Notes: generated by a model not told the origin, from the letters alone. Positions 27,413 to 36,463 are shown, counted from the first letter of the stretch. The stretch: DNA of 64,000 nucleotides from Hymenobacter ginkgonis (GCF_009755225.1 NZ_WQKZ01000005.1:62001-126000), one strand, 5' to 3'. A program made the numbers and translations.

Positions 27413-29371
27413 ATGGCCCTACCCCCTATGCTATTACCGGTATTCGCTTCGCTGACCCTGCTGGGCTCACCTGCCCCTAAGTATCCGGCTGATGCCATTG
27501 CCCCGGCTTTGCGCGAGAACGCCCACGCTGTGGTGCGGGCTTACGACGAGGTGGTGACGGTGAAATCGGCGAGCCAACTTGTCAAGACGGTGCATAAAGT
27601 AGTGACGGTGCTGAATGAAGCAGGCAGCGACGACTACGGCCAACTAGTGGTGAGCTACGATGCCCTCAACCGCATCAGCTACCTGCATGGGGCCGTGTAC
27701 GATGCCCAAGGCAACCTGCTGCACCAGCTGCGTCCCGCCGAAGTGCATGACCAAGGCATGGGCAGTGACGGCGGTAGTTTCATGACCGACCTGCGCGTGC
27801 GCTACGCCGACCTGCGCCAGCCAGCCACGCCCTACACCGTAGAGTTTAACTACGAAGTAGTGTCGGAGAATACGCTGTTTTACCCCAATTGGCAGCCGCA
27901 AAGCGCCGAAAAAGTGTCGCTTGAAGGCGCTACGCTGCAAGTGGTTACTCCTACCGCGCTGCCCCTACGCTTTGAGGAACAGCAGCTGCCGGCTGGTGCG
28001 GCCAGCGCGCCCACCGTGGTGGGCAGCCAAACCACCTACCGCTGGCAGCTACCCGCCCGCCCCGCCGTAGAAGAAGAGCCACTGGCGCCTTCGCTAGATG
28101 AGCTGCTGCCGGCCGTGCGCCTGGCGCCGGCCACCTTCGAGGTGCAGGGCCACGCCGGCTCGCTGGCGTCGTGGCAAAGCCTGGGCCTGTGGACGTACCA
28201 GCTCGGGCAGGGCCGCGATGCCCTACCCCCCGCCCTCACCGCCAAGATGGCCCAGCTGATGGTAACGGCTCCCGACCCGCGCGAGCGAGCCCGCAAGGTG
28301 TATGAGCTGTTGCAAAGCTCGACGCGCTATATATCGGTGCAGCTGGGCCTGGGCGGTTGGCAAACGGCCCCCGCTAGTAGCGTGGCCAGCGGCGGCTACG
28401 GCGATTGCAAGGCGCTGAGCAACTACACCTGCGCCCTGCTAAAAGCTGCGGGCTTGCCTGCCTACGTAGCGCTGGTGGGGGCAGGCACCGACCATGCCGA
28501 CGTGCGGCCCAGTTTTCCGAGCAGCCAGTTCAATCACGCTATTTTGTGTATGCCGCTGGCCGCCCACGGGGCTACCCCCGCCGACACGGTTTGGCTGGAG
28601 TGCACCAGCCAGACCGACGCGTTTGGCTACATGGGGTCTTTCACTGGCAATCGCCACGCCCTGTTGCTCACGCCCGAGGGCGGCCGCTTGGTGGCTACCC
28701 CCCGCTACGGCGCGCAAGCCAACCGCCAGCAGCGCCGGACCGACCTCTGGCTTGATGCCGCTGGTGGCGCCAAGGCCACTGTGCGCACCCGCCGCGTCGG
28801 CCTAGCCCAGGACCTCTATGCTCAGCTTCTGCACGGTGCCGACCCTGATGAGCAGAAAAAATACGTATCGAACCACTTGCGGCTGAGTCATTTCACCATT
28901 ACCAACCTGCGCTTGGCCGCCGCCACTACCCCGCAAGCGTTGCCGGCCGTGGTCGAAACCTTAGGGCTTGACTTGCCCGCGATGGCGACGGCCGCTGGCC
29001 GCCGCCTACTAGTAGAGCCTAACGTGCTGGGGCGCCTCAGTGCCCTGCCGGCCCAGGTGGGGCCACGCCAGTCGCCGCTGGCGCTGCCGCCCGCCAGCCT
29101 CAGCCAGGATACCGTGCGGCTGCACTTGCCTACTGGCTTTCGCGTCGAGAATCTGCCCGAGCCTACCCAGCTTACCTCGGCCTACGGCACCTATACCAGC
29201 ACCTGCACGGCCCTGCCCGATGGCACTCTGCAATACGTGCGTCAACTCGAAACCCGCCGTCCCGCCGGCGCTACCCTGCCGCCCGCTGCTTACACCGAGT
29301 ATCAGGCTTTTCGCCGCAAAATAAGCCAGGCCGACCACGCTCAAGTTGTACTGATGAAAAACGACGCGTAA
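27413..29371 (+). CDS. DUF3857 / transglutaminase-like protein, third member
   Basis: A 652-residue DUF3857-transglutaminase protein, more distantly related to the two upstream paralogues. It has a weak hydrophobic start (MALPPMLLPVFASLTLLGSPA). The DUF3857 part contains VVTVLNEAGSDDYGQLVVSYDALNRI and VEFNYEVVSEN. The transglutaminase triad appears intact: Cys332 in GGYGDCKALSNYTCALLKAAGLPAYVALV, His375 in SQFNHAILC, and an aspartate-position acidic pair in WLECTSQTDAFG. It is therefore the only likely active enzyme of the cluster, perhaps acting as a peptidase or cross-linker in the periplasm. It starts 38 bp after the second paralogue. Confidence 0.78.
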   Translation: MALPPMLLPVFASLTLLGSPAPKYPADAIAPALRENAHAVVRAYDEVVTVKSASQLVKTVHKVVTVLNEAGSDDYGQLVVSYDALNRISYLHGAVYDAQGNLLHQLRPAEVHDQGMGSDGGSFMTDLRVRYADLRQPATPYTVEFNYEVVSENTLFYPNWQPQSAEKVSLEGATLQVVTPTALPLRFEEQQLPAGAASAPTVVGSQTTYRWQLPARPAVEEEPLAPSLDELLPAVRLAPATFEVQGHAGSLASWQSLGLWTYQLGQGRDALPPALTAKMAQLMVTAPDPRERARKVYELLQSSTRYISVQLGLGGWQTAPASSVASGGYGDCKALSNYTCALLKAAGLPAYVALVGAGTDHADVRPSFPSSQFNHAILCMPLAAHGATPADTVWLECTSQTDAFGYMGSFTGNRHALLLTPEGGRLVATPRYGAQANRQQRRTDLWLDAAGGAKATVRTRRVGLAQDLYAQLLHGADPDEQKKYVSNHLRLSHFTITNLRLAAATTPQALPAVVETLGLDLPAMATAAGRRLLVEPNVLGRLSALPAQVGPRQSPLALPPASLSQDTVRLHLPTGFRVENLPEPTQLTSAYGTYTSTCTALPDGTLQYVRQLETRRPAGATLPPAAYTEYQAFRRKISQADHAQVVLMKNDA

Positions 29372-29399
29372 GTGAGCCAACTTATAATAATTGGTAAGA

Positions 29400-29452
29400 C
29401 CCTTCGGAAGCTGGCGGTCTGCTTAATGCAGATAAGCCAGCCTCCGAAGGGC
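29400..29452. terminator. Hairpin between the DUF3857 cluster and the frameshifted gene
   Basis: CCTTCGGA, one unpaired base, GCTGGC, a loop, then GCCAGC, one unpaired base, TCCGAAGG. It is probably a terminator for the plus-strand cluster; there is no strong T-run. Confidence 0.55.
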
Positions 29453-29473
29453 CTTAGTAGTTGTTGAGCCAAA

Positions 29474-29838
29474 CTAGCGTTGGGGCATTTCTTCGGGCTT
29501 GGAAAGTGTGCCGGCCAAGATACCAAAGGTGCCCAATAGCAAGAAGGCATTGCGGGCGGCTTTATTTTTAGCAAAGCCAAACAGCCAAGGCGAGCTAGTG
29601 GCCAGCGCCCCAACGGCCACATCTAGCACCAAATGCGTTTTAAACGGTAACTTCTTGAATACGCCCACTCGGCCCGCGTGAATAAGCTAGAAACTAAAAT
29701 ATTGCCGGCCAAAACGCGCGTCATCGTAGTCGCCGTTTTTTCGTCGGTGAAACCCGCCAGCTTCGGAATAGCTAGCGCCAGTGGAATGTAGCTATAGTCG
29801 GTGAAGCCGTGCTGACGACGGGAAATAGGCTTTTCCAT
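29474..29838 (-). pseudogene. Frameshifted small membrane protein (SPW-motif type)
   Basis: Two overlapping minus-strand frames together encode one protein of about 120 residues. The first starts MEKPISRRQHGFTDYSYIPLALAIPKL and reads through LVSSLFTRAEW. The second picks up at GVFKKLPFKTHLVLDVAVGALATSSPWLFGFAKNKAARNAFLLLGTFGILAGTLSKPEEMPQR. The two would join if one G were added to the GGG run that corresponds to the CCC at 29664-29666. With that base it is a four-helix membrane protein containing the SPW motif. Either the gene is broken in this strain or there is one sequencing error in a homopolymer. Confidence 0.7.
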
Positions 29839-29964
29839 AGGAACTTAGGAAATGAAAGGAGGAGATTAAGTACTTGTCTGCCAAGAGAGACATGCACTTA
29901 AACGCATTTTTCAGGCACAAAGCTGCCACCGCCGAGGCTAACGCGCCGGCCGCTGGCTTGCCGC

Positions 29965-32118
29965 CTACAAGCGGTAGCGCACCTGGGCCGTCACTTCCGA
30001 GCGGGCCGCGCCCTGTATCTCTTCCAGGCCCGAGCCGATGGTATTTTGGTGGCGGTAGCGCGTTTCGGCGTAGCGCAACCAGCCCGTAAAATGCTTATTG
30101 AAAGTGGCTTGCGCCAGAACGTAGGCGCGCGTACCCTGCCCGTATAGGGCGGGTAGGGACACGGCATACAGCACATCTTGCTCAAACATGTACTGCCGCG
30201 TGTCGTAATCGTCGGTATCGAACACGGCGTAGCGAGCCGACAACTGCACCCGGCGCGCCAATTGCACCGACGCATCTTGGCTGAGCACAAAGCCGCGTCG
30301 CCAGGGCTGGCCATCGTCGGCACGCAAGTAGGTGGCTTGCAAGCGGGTGCGCAGCCCCAGGCGAGGGGTAGGCTGGCCGTCGTAGTACACGAGCAGCGAG
30401 TGGCGCAGCTGCTGGCCCGGTAGCGGCACCGGCCGGCCCAAGCTGCTGGGCAGGTCAAGCGGCTTAAGGCGGGCCCGGTACTGCGCGTAGAGTACGCTGG
30501 TTTTGGTAGGTGTGAAGGCCAGGCGCAGCAGCCCGTCGCGGCCTTGGCTGGGGGCGCCTACCCGGTAGCGCAGCCACGGAAACGAGAACTGGTCGAAGTA
30601 CGCCGACACTTCCCAGCGGGCAATGGGCCGCACTTTTAGCCCTACGTAAATGCCGCTTTCGTTGATGTTGCGGCTGTTTTCGCCCAGCGCATTGCCGTAG
30701 AAGGTATGAAAGTCCACGTCGTAGTGGCGGACCAGCACCGCTGCATCGACAGCAGGGCCTAGGCTAGCGAGCAGACCATTGACGGTACCAAGCCCGCCGC
30801 CCTGGCTGCGCCCGCTTTCGCCAAAGAGCAGCAGGTTGCGCCAACCGTAACTATAATGCACGCCCAGCGCCAGGTTGTTTTGGCCGCTAAACTCGTAGCG
30901 ATTGTAAGGCTCGGGACGCTTGAGGTATGCCATGCCGTAGTGCGTGCCCACCGCCGTAAAGCCGATAGCGAGGTTGCCGTCGGCGCTGAGGTAGCCGAAG
31001 TGGCCGCCGCCCACGGTTTCGGCTAGGCGCTGGCGGTTAGCGATTTCGGTGCTAGTGCGATGAAAGCCTGTGTATAGCAAGCTGCTGCTAAACTCATCGT
31101 ACTGCGCCAGCGAGTCGGCGCGCACTTGCGCATTGGCGTCGATGTTTTTACGCGAAGCGAATGCCGTTGCTTCCCAGCGCCGCGCTACTTGGTAAGTAGC
31201 CGCTACCCCCCTAAAGAAGGTGTTTTCGAGCAACGCCGCGTAGGGCCGCACGCCCAGCGAGGCCCGGCGCAGCGTGGTGATAGTTTCGGCGCCCTTGCCC
31301 GCCGCCAGCCCCGATGATAAAAGCAAGCCTTGGCCAAACTGTAATTGGTAATCGCCCAGGGCCAGCGTTTTAAGCCGGCCCTGCTCGTGCACCACAAAGT
31401 GCGCCGACAAAAAATCGGGTCCATATTGGCCGTGGCCGGGCCGCCAAGCTACAGGTTCGCCGGCGTCTTTTTCTGCCGTGAAGCCCAGGCTAAAATCGTG
31501 GGCGTGGCTGACGCGGTAGCGTAGCACCAAGGCATCGGGCGAGCCAAGGTAGCGTTGCGTGGGCCGCCCCTGAAAAGTATCGACGGCCGAGTAGCCTTTG
31601 CGCTGCTGCAATACGCGCTCGTAGCGCAAAATGAACGCATTATTCTCTTCATTTTTAATGCGTTGGCTCAGCGACCCGCGGGCCGCATTGGGGCTAGTCG
31701 TTTGCACCGTCACGAAGGGCGCCACCCGGGCGATGGTGCGCACATCCCAGTTGGGCACGGCTTGCAACTCGTACACGCTCAGCAACGGGCCGGTAGTGGT
31801 GCGGTGCTGCACCAGCGCCGCTACCTGCTTTTCGGAGAGCAGGGGCAAGGCACGCAGCTCTTCCTGGCTAGCAGTATTGAGGTTGAGCGGCGACTGGTAA
31901 TATTGCAGCAGCGTGCCGTAGAGGTCTTCATAGGGAATCTGGTCGGACTGCACCTCAGCAAAAAGCTCTTGCGCCAGCCCGTCGAAGTTGGGCGCTCGGC
32001 GCGGGTAGTCCTGCGCCGCGCCCAAGTTAGGCAAAAGCAAGGCTAACAGCCCAGCGGCAAGCCCTACCCCCCTTTGCCAGGCAGAGGCGAGTTGACTGGT
32101 GTTGGCAATCAGGCTCAT
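29965..32118 (-). CDS. Helix-hairpin-helix domain outer-membrane protein
   Basis: A 717-residue exported protein with a signal peptide ending LGAAQ. Residues about 70-140 form a ComEA-like helix-hairpin-helix pair: LNLNTASQEELRALPLLSEKQVAALVQHRTTTGPLLSVYELQAVPNWDVRTIARVAPFV. The rest, about 570 residues, is a series of alternating amphipathic strands typical of an outer-membrane beta barrel, ending VTAQVRYRL. The start is the ATG at 32118, which overlaps the upstream stop as ATGA, so the two proteins are probably made in fixed ratio. HhH domains usually bind DNA; at the cell surface a DNA-uptake role is possible but not shown. Confidence 0.78.
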   Translation of the reverse strand: MSLIANTSQLASAWQRGVGLAAGLLALLLPNLGAAQDYPRRAPNFDGLAQELFAEVQSDQIPYEDLYGTLLQYYQSPLNLNTASQEELRALPLLSEKQVAALVQHRTTTGPLLSVYELQAVPNWDVRTIARVAPFVTVQTTSPNAARGSLSQRIKNEENNAFILRYERVLQQRKGYSAVDTFQGRPTQRYLGSPDALVLRYRVSHAHDFSLGFTAEKDAGEPVAWRPGHGQYGPDFLSAHFVVHEQGRLKTLALGDYQLQFGQGLLLSSGLAAGKGAETITTLRRASLGVRPYAALLENTFFRGVAATYQVARRWEATAFASRKNIDANAQVRADSLAQYDEFSSSLLYTGFHRTSTEIANRQRLAETVGGGHFGYLSADGNLAIGFTAVGTHYGMAYLKRPEPYNRYEFSGQNNLALGVHYSYGWRNLLLFGESGRSQGGGLGTVNGLLASLGPAVDAAVLVRHYDVDFHTFYGNALGENSRNINESGIYVGLKVRPIARWEVSAYFDQFSFPWLRYRVGAPSQGRDGLLRLAFTPTKTSVLYAQYRARLKPLDLPSSLGRPVPLPGQQLRHSLLVYYDGQPTPRLGLRTRLQATYLRADDGQPWRRGFVLSQDASVQLARRVQLSARYAVFDTDDYDTRQYMFEQDVLYAVSLPALYGQGTRAYVLAQATFNKHFTGWLRYAETRYRHQNTIGSGLEEIQGAARSEVTAQVRYRL

Positions 32119-32990
32119 GGCTTGCGCTCCCACTGCCAGCTCGTGCTGAAGTATTGGCTGAGGCCCAGCGCACTGTGCCAGCCCACGGCATAGTCAAACT
32201 GGAAGTCGCCGGCCCGCACGCCCACGCCGCCGGTAGTTTGCTGGCTTAAGCTGGTATAGCCCAGGCGCACTGCCACGGCGGGGGTAGGGAGGTACTCCAT
32301 ACCAGCTTTCAGACCGGCATCGTGCTCCACGTCTTTCTCGGCTTCGGCCAGCAACAATACTTGTTTGGCGGGGTGGTAGGCTAGGCCAGCGCGCAGCACG
32401 GTAGGCACGCGCTCGTCTTGGTAGTCAGCTAGTTTCGCCTGCGTGATATTATACAGATACACGCCAAAGCTGAGGCGCTGCGGCAGTATGTCGGCCTGCC
32501 CGCCGAGCGAGCCCACTACTGTGCGCTGGCTGCCCAAGTCTTGCAGGCTAGTTTGCAGCAAGTCGAGGCGCCCACCCACGCTTACTACCCCCAGCCGGTA
32601 GCCATAGACTGCACCCAGCCGAATTTCATTATATAAAACTCCGCCAAAGCGCTGCGCTTCAATGCCTACTACACCTTGGCTAGCGCGGGTTGGCACGCCG
32701 GCCGTGGCGGGCTCAATCGCGCCCAGCGGCACAGCCAAAGCGGCGGCGGCCACATTGAGGCTCGGGATGAGGTAGCGGTTTTCGAGGTATACTCCCGCCG
32801 TGGGGCGGGTAAGGCTGCCCAAGCCAGCAGCATTATTGGTCGCGGCCCATACATCGCCGCCTAGCGTAGCCGAGGCATTGCCCAAGGCCAGGGCGCGGCC
32901 ACCGTGCCCTGCCGGGCCGTTGCCTTGGGCTAGCAGCAAAGTAGGAGAGAAGAGTAAAGTAAAAATAAATAAACGTAAATAATGAACCAT
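32115..32990 (-). CDS. porQ: PorV/PorQ-family type IX secretion protein
   Basis: A 291-residue exported protein with a signal peptide (MVHYLRLFIFTLLFSPTLLLAQ). It resembles the PorQ/PorV outer-membrane beta-barrel family of the type IX secretion system: GGRALALGNASATLGGDVWAATNNAAGLGSL at the N-terminus, YLYNITQAKLADYQ in the middle, and FQFDYAVGWHSALGLSQYFS near the C-terminus. PorQ helps anchor T9SS cargo at the surface. Its stop overlaps the start of the HhH-barrel gene (ATGA). The start is the ATG at 32990. Confidence 0.75.
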   Translation of the reverse strand: MVHYLRLFIFTLLFSPTLLLAQGNGPAGHGGRALALGNASATLGGDVWAATNNAAGLGSLTRPTAGVYLENRYLIPSLNVAAAALAVPLGAIEPATAGVPTRASQGVVGIEAQRFGGVLYNEIRLGAVYGYRLGVVSVGGRLDLLQTSLQDLGSQRTVVGSLGGQADILPQRLSFGVYLYNITQAKLADYQDERVPTVLRAGLAYHPAKQVLLLAEAEKDVEHDAGLKAGMEYLPTPAVAVRLGYTSLSQQTTGGVGVRAGDFQFDYAVGWHSALGLSQYFSTSWQWERKP

Positions 32991-33122
32991 AGGCAGACAA
33001 CAGTTAAAGAAAGTCGAAATATAACCGTAGTACTCGAATAAAGCCCGATTTATGTATAGGGGCACCCCTTGGCTAAGAAGCTTTCCGGCGAACTTTGGGG
33101 GCCTTGCTAAGCTTGATGAATC

Positions 33123-33335
33123 ATGTTTCGCCGTTTGCTACTGCTGCTGGTTCGTTTTTACCAGCTGTTTATTTCGCCGCTTACGCCTCCTAGTTGCCGC
33201 TACACGCCCACTTGCTCGGCCTACGCCGCCGAGGCTATTGGCAAGTATGGGGCGTGGCGGGGGGGTAGGCTGGCGCTGCGCCGCATAGGGCGCTGCCACC
33301 CTTGGGGTGGGCACGGCTACGACCCCGTGCCGTAA
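33123..33335 (+). CDS. yidD: Membrane protein insertion efficiency factor
   Basis: A 70-residue YidD homologue with the family signature [31 protein letters not shown], followed by [15 protein letters not shown]. YidD is a small membrane-associated protein that helps YidC insert membrane proteins. Its three conserved cysteines are present (positions 25, 31 and 59). It diverges from the PorQ-like gene. Confidence 0.93.
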   Translation: MFRRLLLLLVRFYQLFISPLTPPSCRYTPTCSAYAAEAIGKYGAWRGGRLALRRIGRCHPWGGHGYDPVP

Positions 33336-33381
33336 GAGCCAGCTTAGACCCAAAGCGGCATTTTGCGTACAAACGCATCTT

Positions 33382-34317
33382 ATGCTGCAACTTCCTTTCG
33401 CGGTTCGTCCGCTACTATTGGCTAGCGTGTTGCTGGCCGCCTGCTCGCAAGCGCAGGGCGACCGCCCCACTGCGGGGGCTACCCCCGACCAAACGGACCA
33501 AGCTACGCAGCCTGCCCAAAAGAGCAAAAAGGGAAAGGGCAAAGGCAAAAAAGGTGATAAAAAGCAAATTGCTAACACTGACCTACGCCGCGTAGGCAAG
33601 CTCACCGACGGTATTCTGGAAAGCTCGGGCTTGTGCGCAGCCCCGGAGGCGGGCACTTATTTCACCTTCGGTGACGATGGGCAGCAGCCCTTGGTATACC
33701 GCGTCGATGCCACGGGCCAGCAGGTAGACCAGTTTACGCTGGGCGCGCCCAACCACGACTGGGAAAGCCTGAGTCGCGATGGCAGCGGCAACTACTTTAT
33801 GGGCGACTGCGGCAATAACAACTCTGACCGCCAAAACTTGGCTATTCTACGTTTTCGCCCCGAGCAGCCTGATAAGGTAGGCAAAATCAATTTCAAATAC
33901 CCTGACCAAACCGCGTTTCCGCCCAGCAAGAGCGAGCGCAACTTCGACTGCGAGGCTAGCCTCTGGCACGGTGGCCAGGTGTATTTATTCACCAAAGACC
34001 GGGCTACCCACAGCACCTGCAAGGTGTACAGCGTGCCCGAAACGCCTGGCACCTATACGGCCAAGCTCGTGACCAAACTCGCCATTCCGGGCGAAGTCAC
34101 CGATGCTACGCTGTCGCCGAGCGGCCAGCGCCTAGTACTGATGGCCCGCCAAGAACTATTCGTGCTCGATGGCAATTCGTGGGACGCCATCTTGAAGGCA
34201 ACCCCCCGTCACATCGACCTCAAGGGCGCCGGCCAAACGGAAGGCGCCGCTTTCAAAGATGAGCATACTTTGCTGATTACTACCGAGGAAGGTTCGGTGT
34301 ATGAGCTGCCGCTGTAA
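33382..34317 (+). CDS. Hypothetical lipoprotein with a beta-propeller-like domain
   Basis: A 311-residue predicted lipoprotein: the lipobox LLAAC places the modified cysteine at residue 21. A flexible, very lysine-rich linker (residues 45-60, KSKKGKGKGKKGDKK) leads to a soluble domain with repeated blade-like strands (ESSGLCAAPEAGTYFTFGDDG, NHDWESLSRDGSGNYFMGDCGNNNSDRQN, GAAFKDEHTLLITTEEGSVYELPL). The aromatic-plus-glycine strand pattern suggests a beta-propeller. I do not recognise the family. It follows yidD by 46 bp and may be co-transcribed. Confidence 0.65.
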   Translation: MLQLPFAVRPLLLASVLLAACSQAQGDRPTAGATPDQTDQATQPAQKSKKGKGKGKKGDKKQIANTDLRRVGKLTDGILESSGLCAAPEAGTYFTFGDDGQQPLVYRVDATGQQVDQFTLGAPNHDWESLSRDGSGNYFMGDCGNNNSDRQNLAILRFRPEQPDKVGKINFKYPDQTAFPPSKSERNFDCEASLWHGGQVYLFTKDRATHSTCKVYSVPETPGTYTAKLVTKLAIPGEVTDATLSPSGQRLVLMARQELFVLDGNSWDAILKATPRHIDLKGAGQTEGAAFKDEHTLLITTEEGSVYELPL

Positions 34318-34347
34318 ACTGGTAGTATAAGTGCCGCTTACTTAAAA

Positions 34348-34447
34348 AACGTCATGCTGAACGTGAGTGAAGCATCGCTATCACGCCGATTGGGTTAGTC
34401 ACCCACTAGTGCGCTAGAGATGCTTCACTTGCGTTCAGCATGATGTT
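34348..34447. repeat. Palindromic intergenic element, copy 2
   Basis: The left arm AACGTCATGCTGAACGTGAG continues TGAAGCATC. The right arm is its inverted partner with three or four differences. It lies between the lipoprotein gene and lgt, convergent ends. Confidence 0.9.
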
Positions 34448-34457
34448 CTGGTTGGCT

Positions 34458-35459
34458 CTACTTCTTTACTGGCAGCGCAGCGGCTTCTTCCTCAGCTAAG
34501 TCGCGGGGAGCGAAGCCGTAGGGGTTCTTGGGGTCTTTGCCGGCGCGCAGTAGCACCCACAAGCCAATAAGGATGAACGGAATACTTAGTAGCTGGCCGA
34601 TATTGAGGTGGTACTGTGCAATGATGCCCGACTCTTGCGAAACCTGGTTTTCCTTAAGGAATTCGACCAAAACGCGGAATGTGAAAAGCAGCACCACAAA
34701 CAAGCCAAAGAGCAGGCCACGTGGCGTGCGCTCCTTGTATTTGTTCCACAGCCCGTAGAGCAGCACTAAGAGAAATACGCAGAACAGGGATTCGTAAATC
34801 TGGGTGGGGTGGCGCGGCACGGCCATCTCCAGGGTGGGAGTGGGGGTAGTGCTGGCAGGCAGTATCTCGGTGTGGTCTTCGCCGTTGGGCAGGCGGCTGC
34901 GCTGCACCAGCACCGCGCCGGCGGGCAGCGGCGCTACGGGCGCTTGCAGGTGCTCGGTATCGCGTGGAAACACGAAGGCCCAGGGCGCATCAGTCGGCTT
35001 GCCCACAATCTCGGAGTTCATCAGGTTACCTAGCCGGATGCAAGCGCCACCAATGGCCACCACAATCACGATGCGGTCGAGCACCCACAGGTAATCAAAC
35101 TTGTTGCGAACGCTAAAGATGAACACGGCCAGCAAAATGCCAATTGTGGCGCCGTGCGAGGCCAGGCCGCCGTGCCAAATTTTAAGAATCTCGCCCGGAT
35201 GCTCGCGGTACGAAGCCCAGTCGTAGAAAAAAACGTGGCCCAGCCGGGCGCCCAGTACCGTGCCTACCACCATATAAAAGGTGATGACATCGACCCAATA
35301 CGGCCGTACGCCCTCGCTCTTATAGATGTGGGTGAGCACAAACGACCCAATCACAAAACCCGCGGCAAACAGCACGCCGTACCAGCGCAGCAGCAGCGGG
35401 CCGACTTCGGCAATGATAGGGGAGACGTTCCAAGTAACGTAGGCGAGTGATGCAATCAT
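34458..35459 (-). CDS. lgt: Prolipoprotein diacylglyceryl transferase
   Basis: A 333-residue inner-membrane enzyme that attaches diacylglycerol from phosphatidylglycerol to the lipobox cysteine of prolipoproteins, the first step of lipoprotein maturation. Family motifs are YGVLFAAGF near residue 28, HGGLASHGATIGILLAV near residue 95, GNLMNSEIVGKPTD and PRHPTQIYESL. About 45 residues between FPRDTEHLQ and MAVPRHPTQ are proline-rich and probably form a periplasmic loop insert. It serves the several lipoproteins encoded in this window. Confidence 0.95.
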   Translation of the reverse strand: MIASLAYVTWNVSPIIAEVGPLLLRWYGVLFAAGFVIGSFVLTHIYKSEGVRPYWVDVITFYMVVGTVLGARLGHVFFYDWASYREHPGEILKIWHGGLASHGATIGILLAVFIFSVRNKFDYLWVLDRIVIVVAIGGACIRLGNLMNSEIVGKPTDAPWAFVFPRDTEHLQAPVAPLPAGAVLVQRSRLPNGEDHTEILPASTTPTPTLEMAVPRHPTQIYESLFCVFLLVLLYGLWNKYKERTPRGLLFGLFVVLLFTFRVLVEFLKENQVSQESGIIAQYHLNIGQLLSIPFILIGLWVLLRAGKDPKNPYGFAPRDLAEEEAAALPVKK

Positions 35460-35538
35460 AAGTAGCGAAAAACAAGAGGGGTCAAAGGTACTTCGGGCAG
35501 GGGCGGCGGGCGCGAAAGCCGCTGGGCGAGTTACACAA

Positions 35539-35838
35539 TCAGTGCGGGGCCGGTTGGCCCGGGTGGTAGCCGCCGTATTGGCTGGCCGGTGAGGCCGGGC
35601 GTAGGGCTGGGCCGTCGCCGCTCATGGCCAGTACGAGCGCTCCCAGCAGCGCAGCATAGGCCGGGCGGCGTACCCAGGCAGGTAGCCAAGCAATAGTTGG
35701 CCTTCGCTCAGCCGCCAGTCGGGCGTGCACCCGGGCGTAAAAAAAGGGTTGGGGCTGGGCCTTAGCTTGCAGCCGAAGCTGGCGCAGCAATCCGGCCCAT
35801 TCGTCATCGGAGCCGGGGCGAAAGTCAGGATTAGACAT
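35539..35838 (-). CDS. Small membrane protein downstream of an ECF sigma factor
   Basis: A 99-residue protein with an acidic start (MSNPDFRPGSDDEWAGLLRQL), a basic amphipathic middle and one likely transmembrane helix (about residues 63-78, AYAALLGALVLAMSG), then a short proline-rich tail. Its ATG overlaps the sigma-factor stop by 8 bases, so the two are translationally coupled. Its place and single helix suggest an anti-sigma factor, but there is no HxxxCxxC zinc motif, so this is inference only. Confidence 0.6.
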   Translation of the reverse strand: MSNPDFRPGSDDEWAGLLRQLRLQAKAQPQPFFYARVHARLAAERRPTIAWLPAWVRRPAYAALLGALVLAMSGDGPALRPASPASQYGGYHPGQPAPH

Positions 35839-36463
35839 AGCGGAAGGAGGGCTGAAGGTGCTGGCGCAGCGTTTGGCGCGCCCGAAATAATAAGGATTCT
35901 ACCGCCGCAACCGTAGTGCCAAGCACGGCGGCTATTTCCTCATAGCTCAACTCCTGCTCGTGGCGCAGCGTAAAGGCCACTTGCTGCTGGGGCGGCAGGC
36001 GGCCAATGTGCTGCTGCAACTGCTGTAGCTGCTGTGCGCCTTCTAGCAAGGCCTGCGGGTGCGCGTGGTCGGGCGGCTCGGGCAATGAGTGGTTGGCGAA
36101 ACCCAGCAGACTAGTGAAAAAAGCGAACCGCTTCCGGGCGCTCAGGCGGCGCCGGTGCTGCAAGGCCCGCGACGTGGCCAGCCGGTAGAGCCAAGTACTT
36201 AGCGCTGCCTCCCCCCGAAACCGGTCAACGGTTTGGTATACCTCCACAAAAACCTCTTGGGCTACGTCTTCGGCCTCTTCGGGCGAGCGCAGCAGCGAAA
36301 ATGCTGTGCTATACACCCGGTCCTGGAAGCGCGCTACCAAGGTGCGAAACGCCGCCTCGCTACCCTGCTGAAGCTGCGCTACCAGGGAAGCGTCGGCGGC
36401 CGAAGCGCCAGCGCCAAGCGACGGCGGCTCAGAGGTAGCGCGCAGCGATAGGCTATAAGCCAT
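35831..36463 (-). CDS. RNA polymerase sigma factor, ECF type
   Basis: A 210-residue ECF sigma factor. Region 2 (about residues 35-105) contains FRTLVARFQDRVYSTAFSLLRSPEEAEDVAQEVFVEVYQTVDRFRGEAALSTWLYRLA. Region 4 (about 155-205) is the helix-turn-helix PPQQQVAFTLRHEQELSYEEIAAVLGTTVAAVESLLFRARQTLRQ. The ATG at 36463 is chosen over a TTG further up. The downstream small membrane gene overlaps its stop and may encode its regulator. Confidence 0.92.
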   Translation of the reverse strand: MAYSLSLRATSEPPSLGAGASAADASLVAQLQQGSEAAFRTLVARFQDRVYSTAFSLLRSPEEAEDVAQEVFVEVYQTVDRFRGEAALSTWLYRLATSRALQHRRRLSARKRFAFFTSLLGFANHSLPEPPDHAHPQALLEGAQQLQQLQQHIGRLPPQQQVAFTLRHEQELSYEEIAAVLGTTVAAVESLLFRARQTLRQHLQPSFRYV

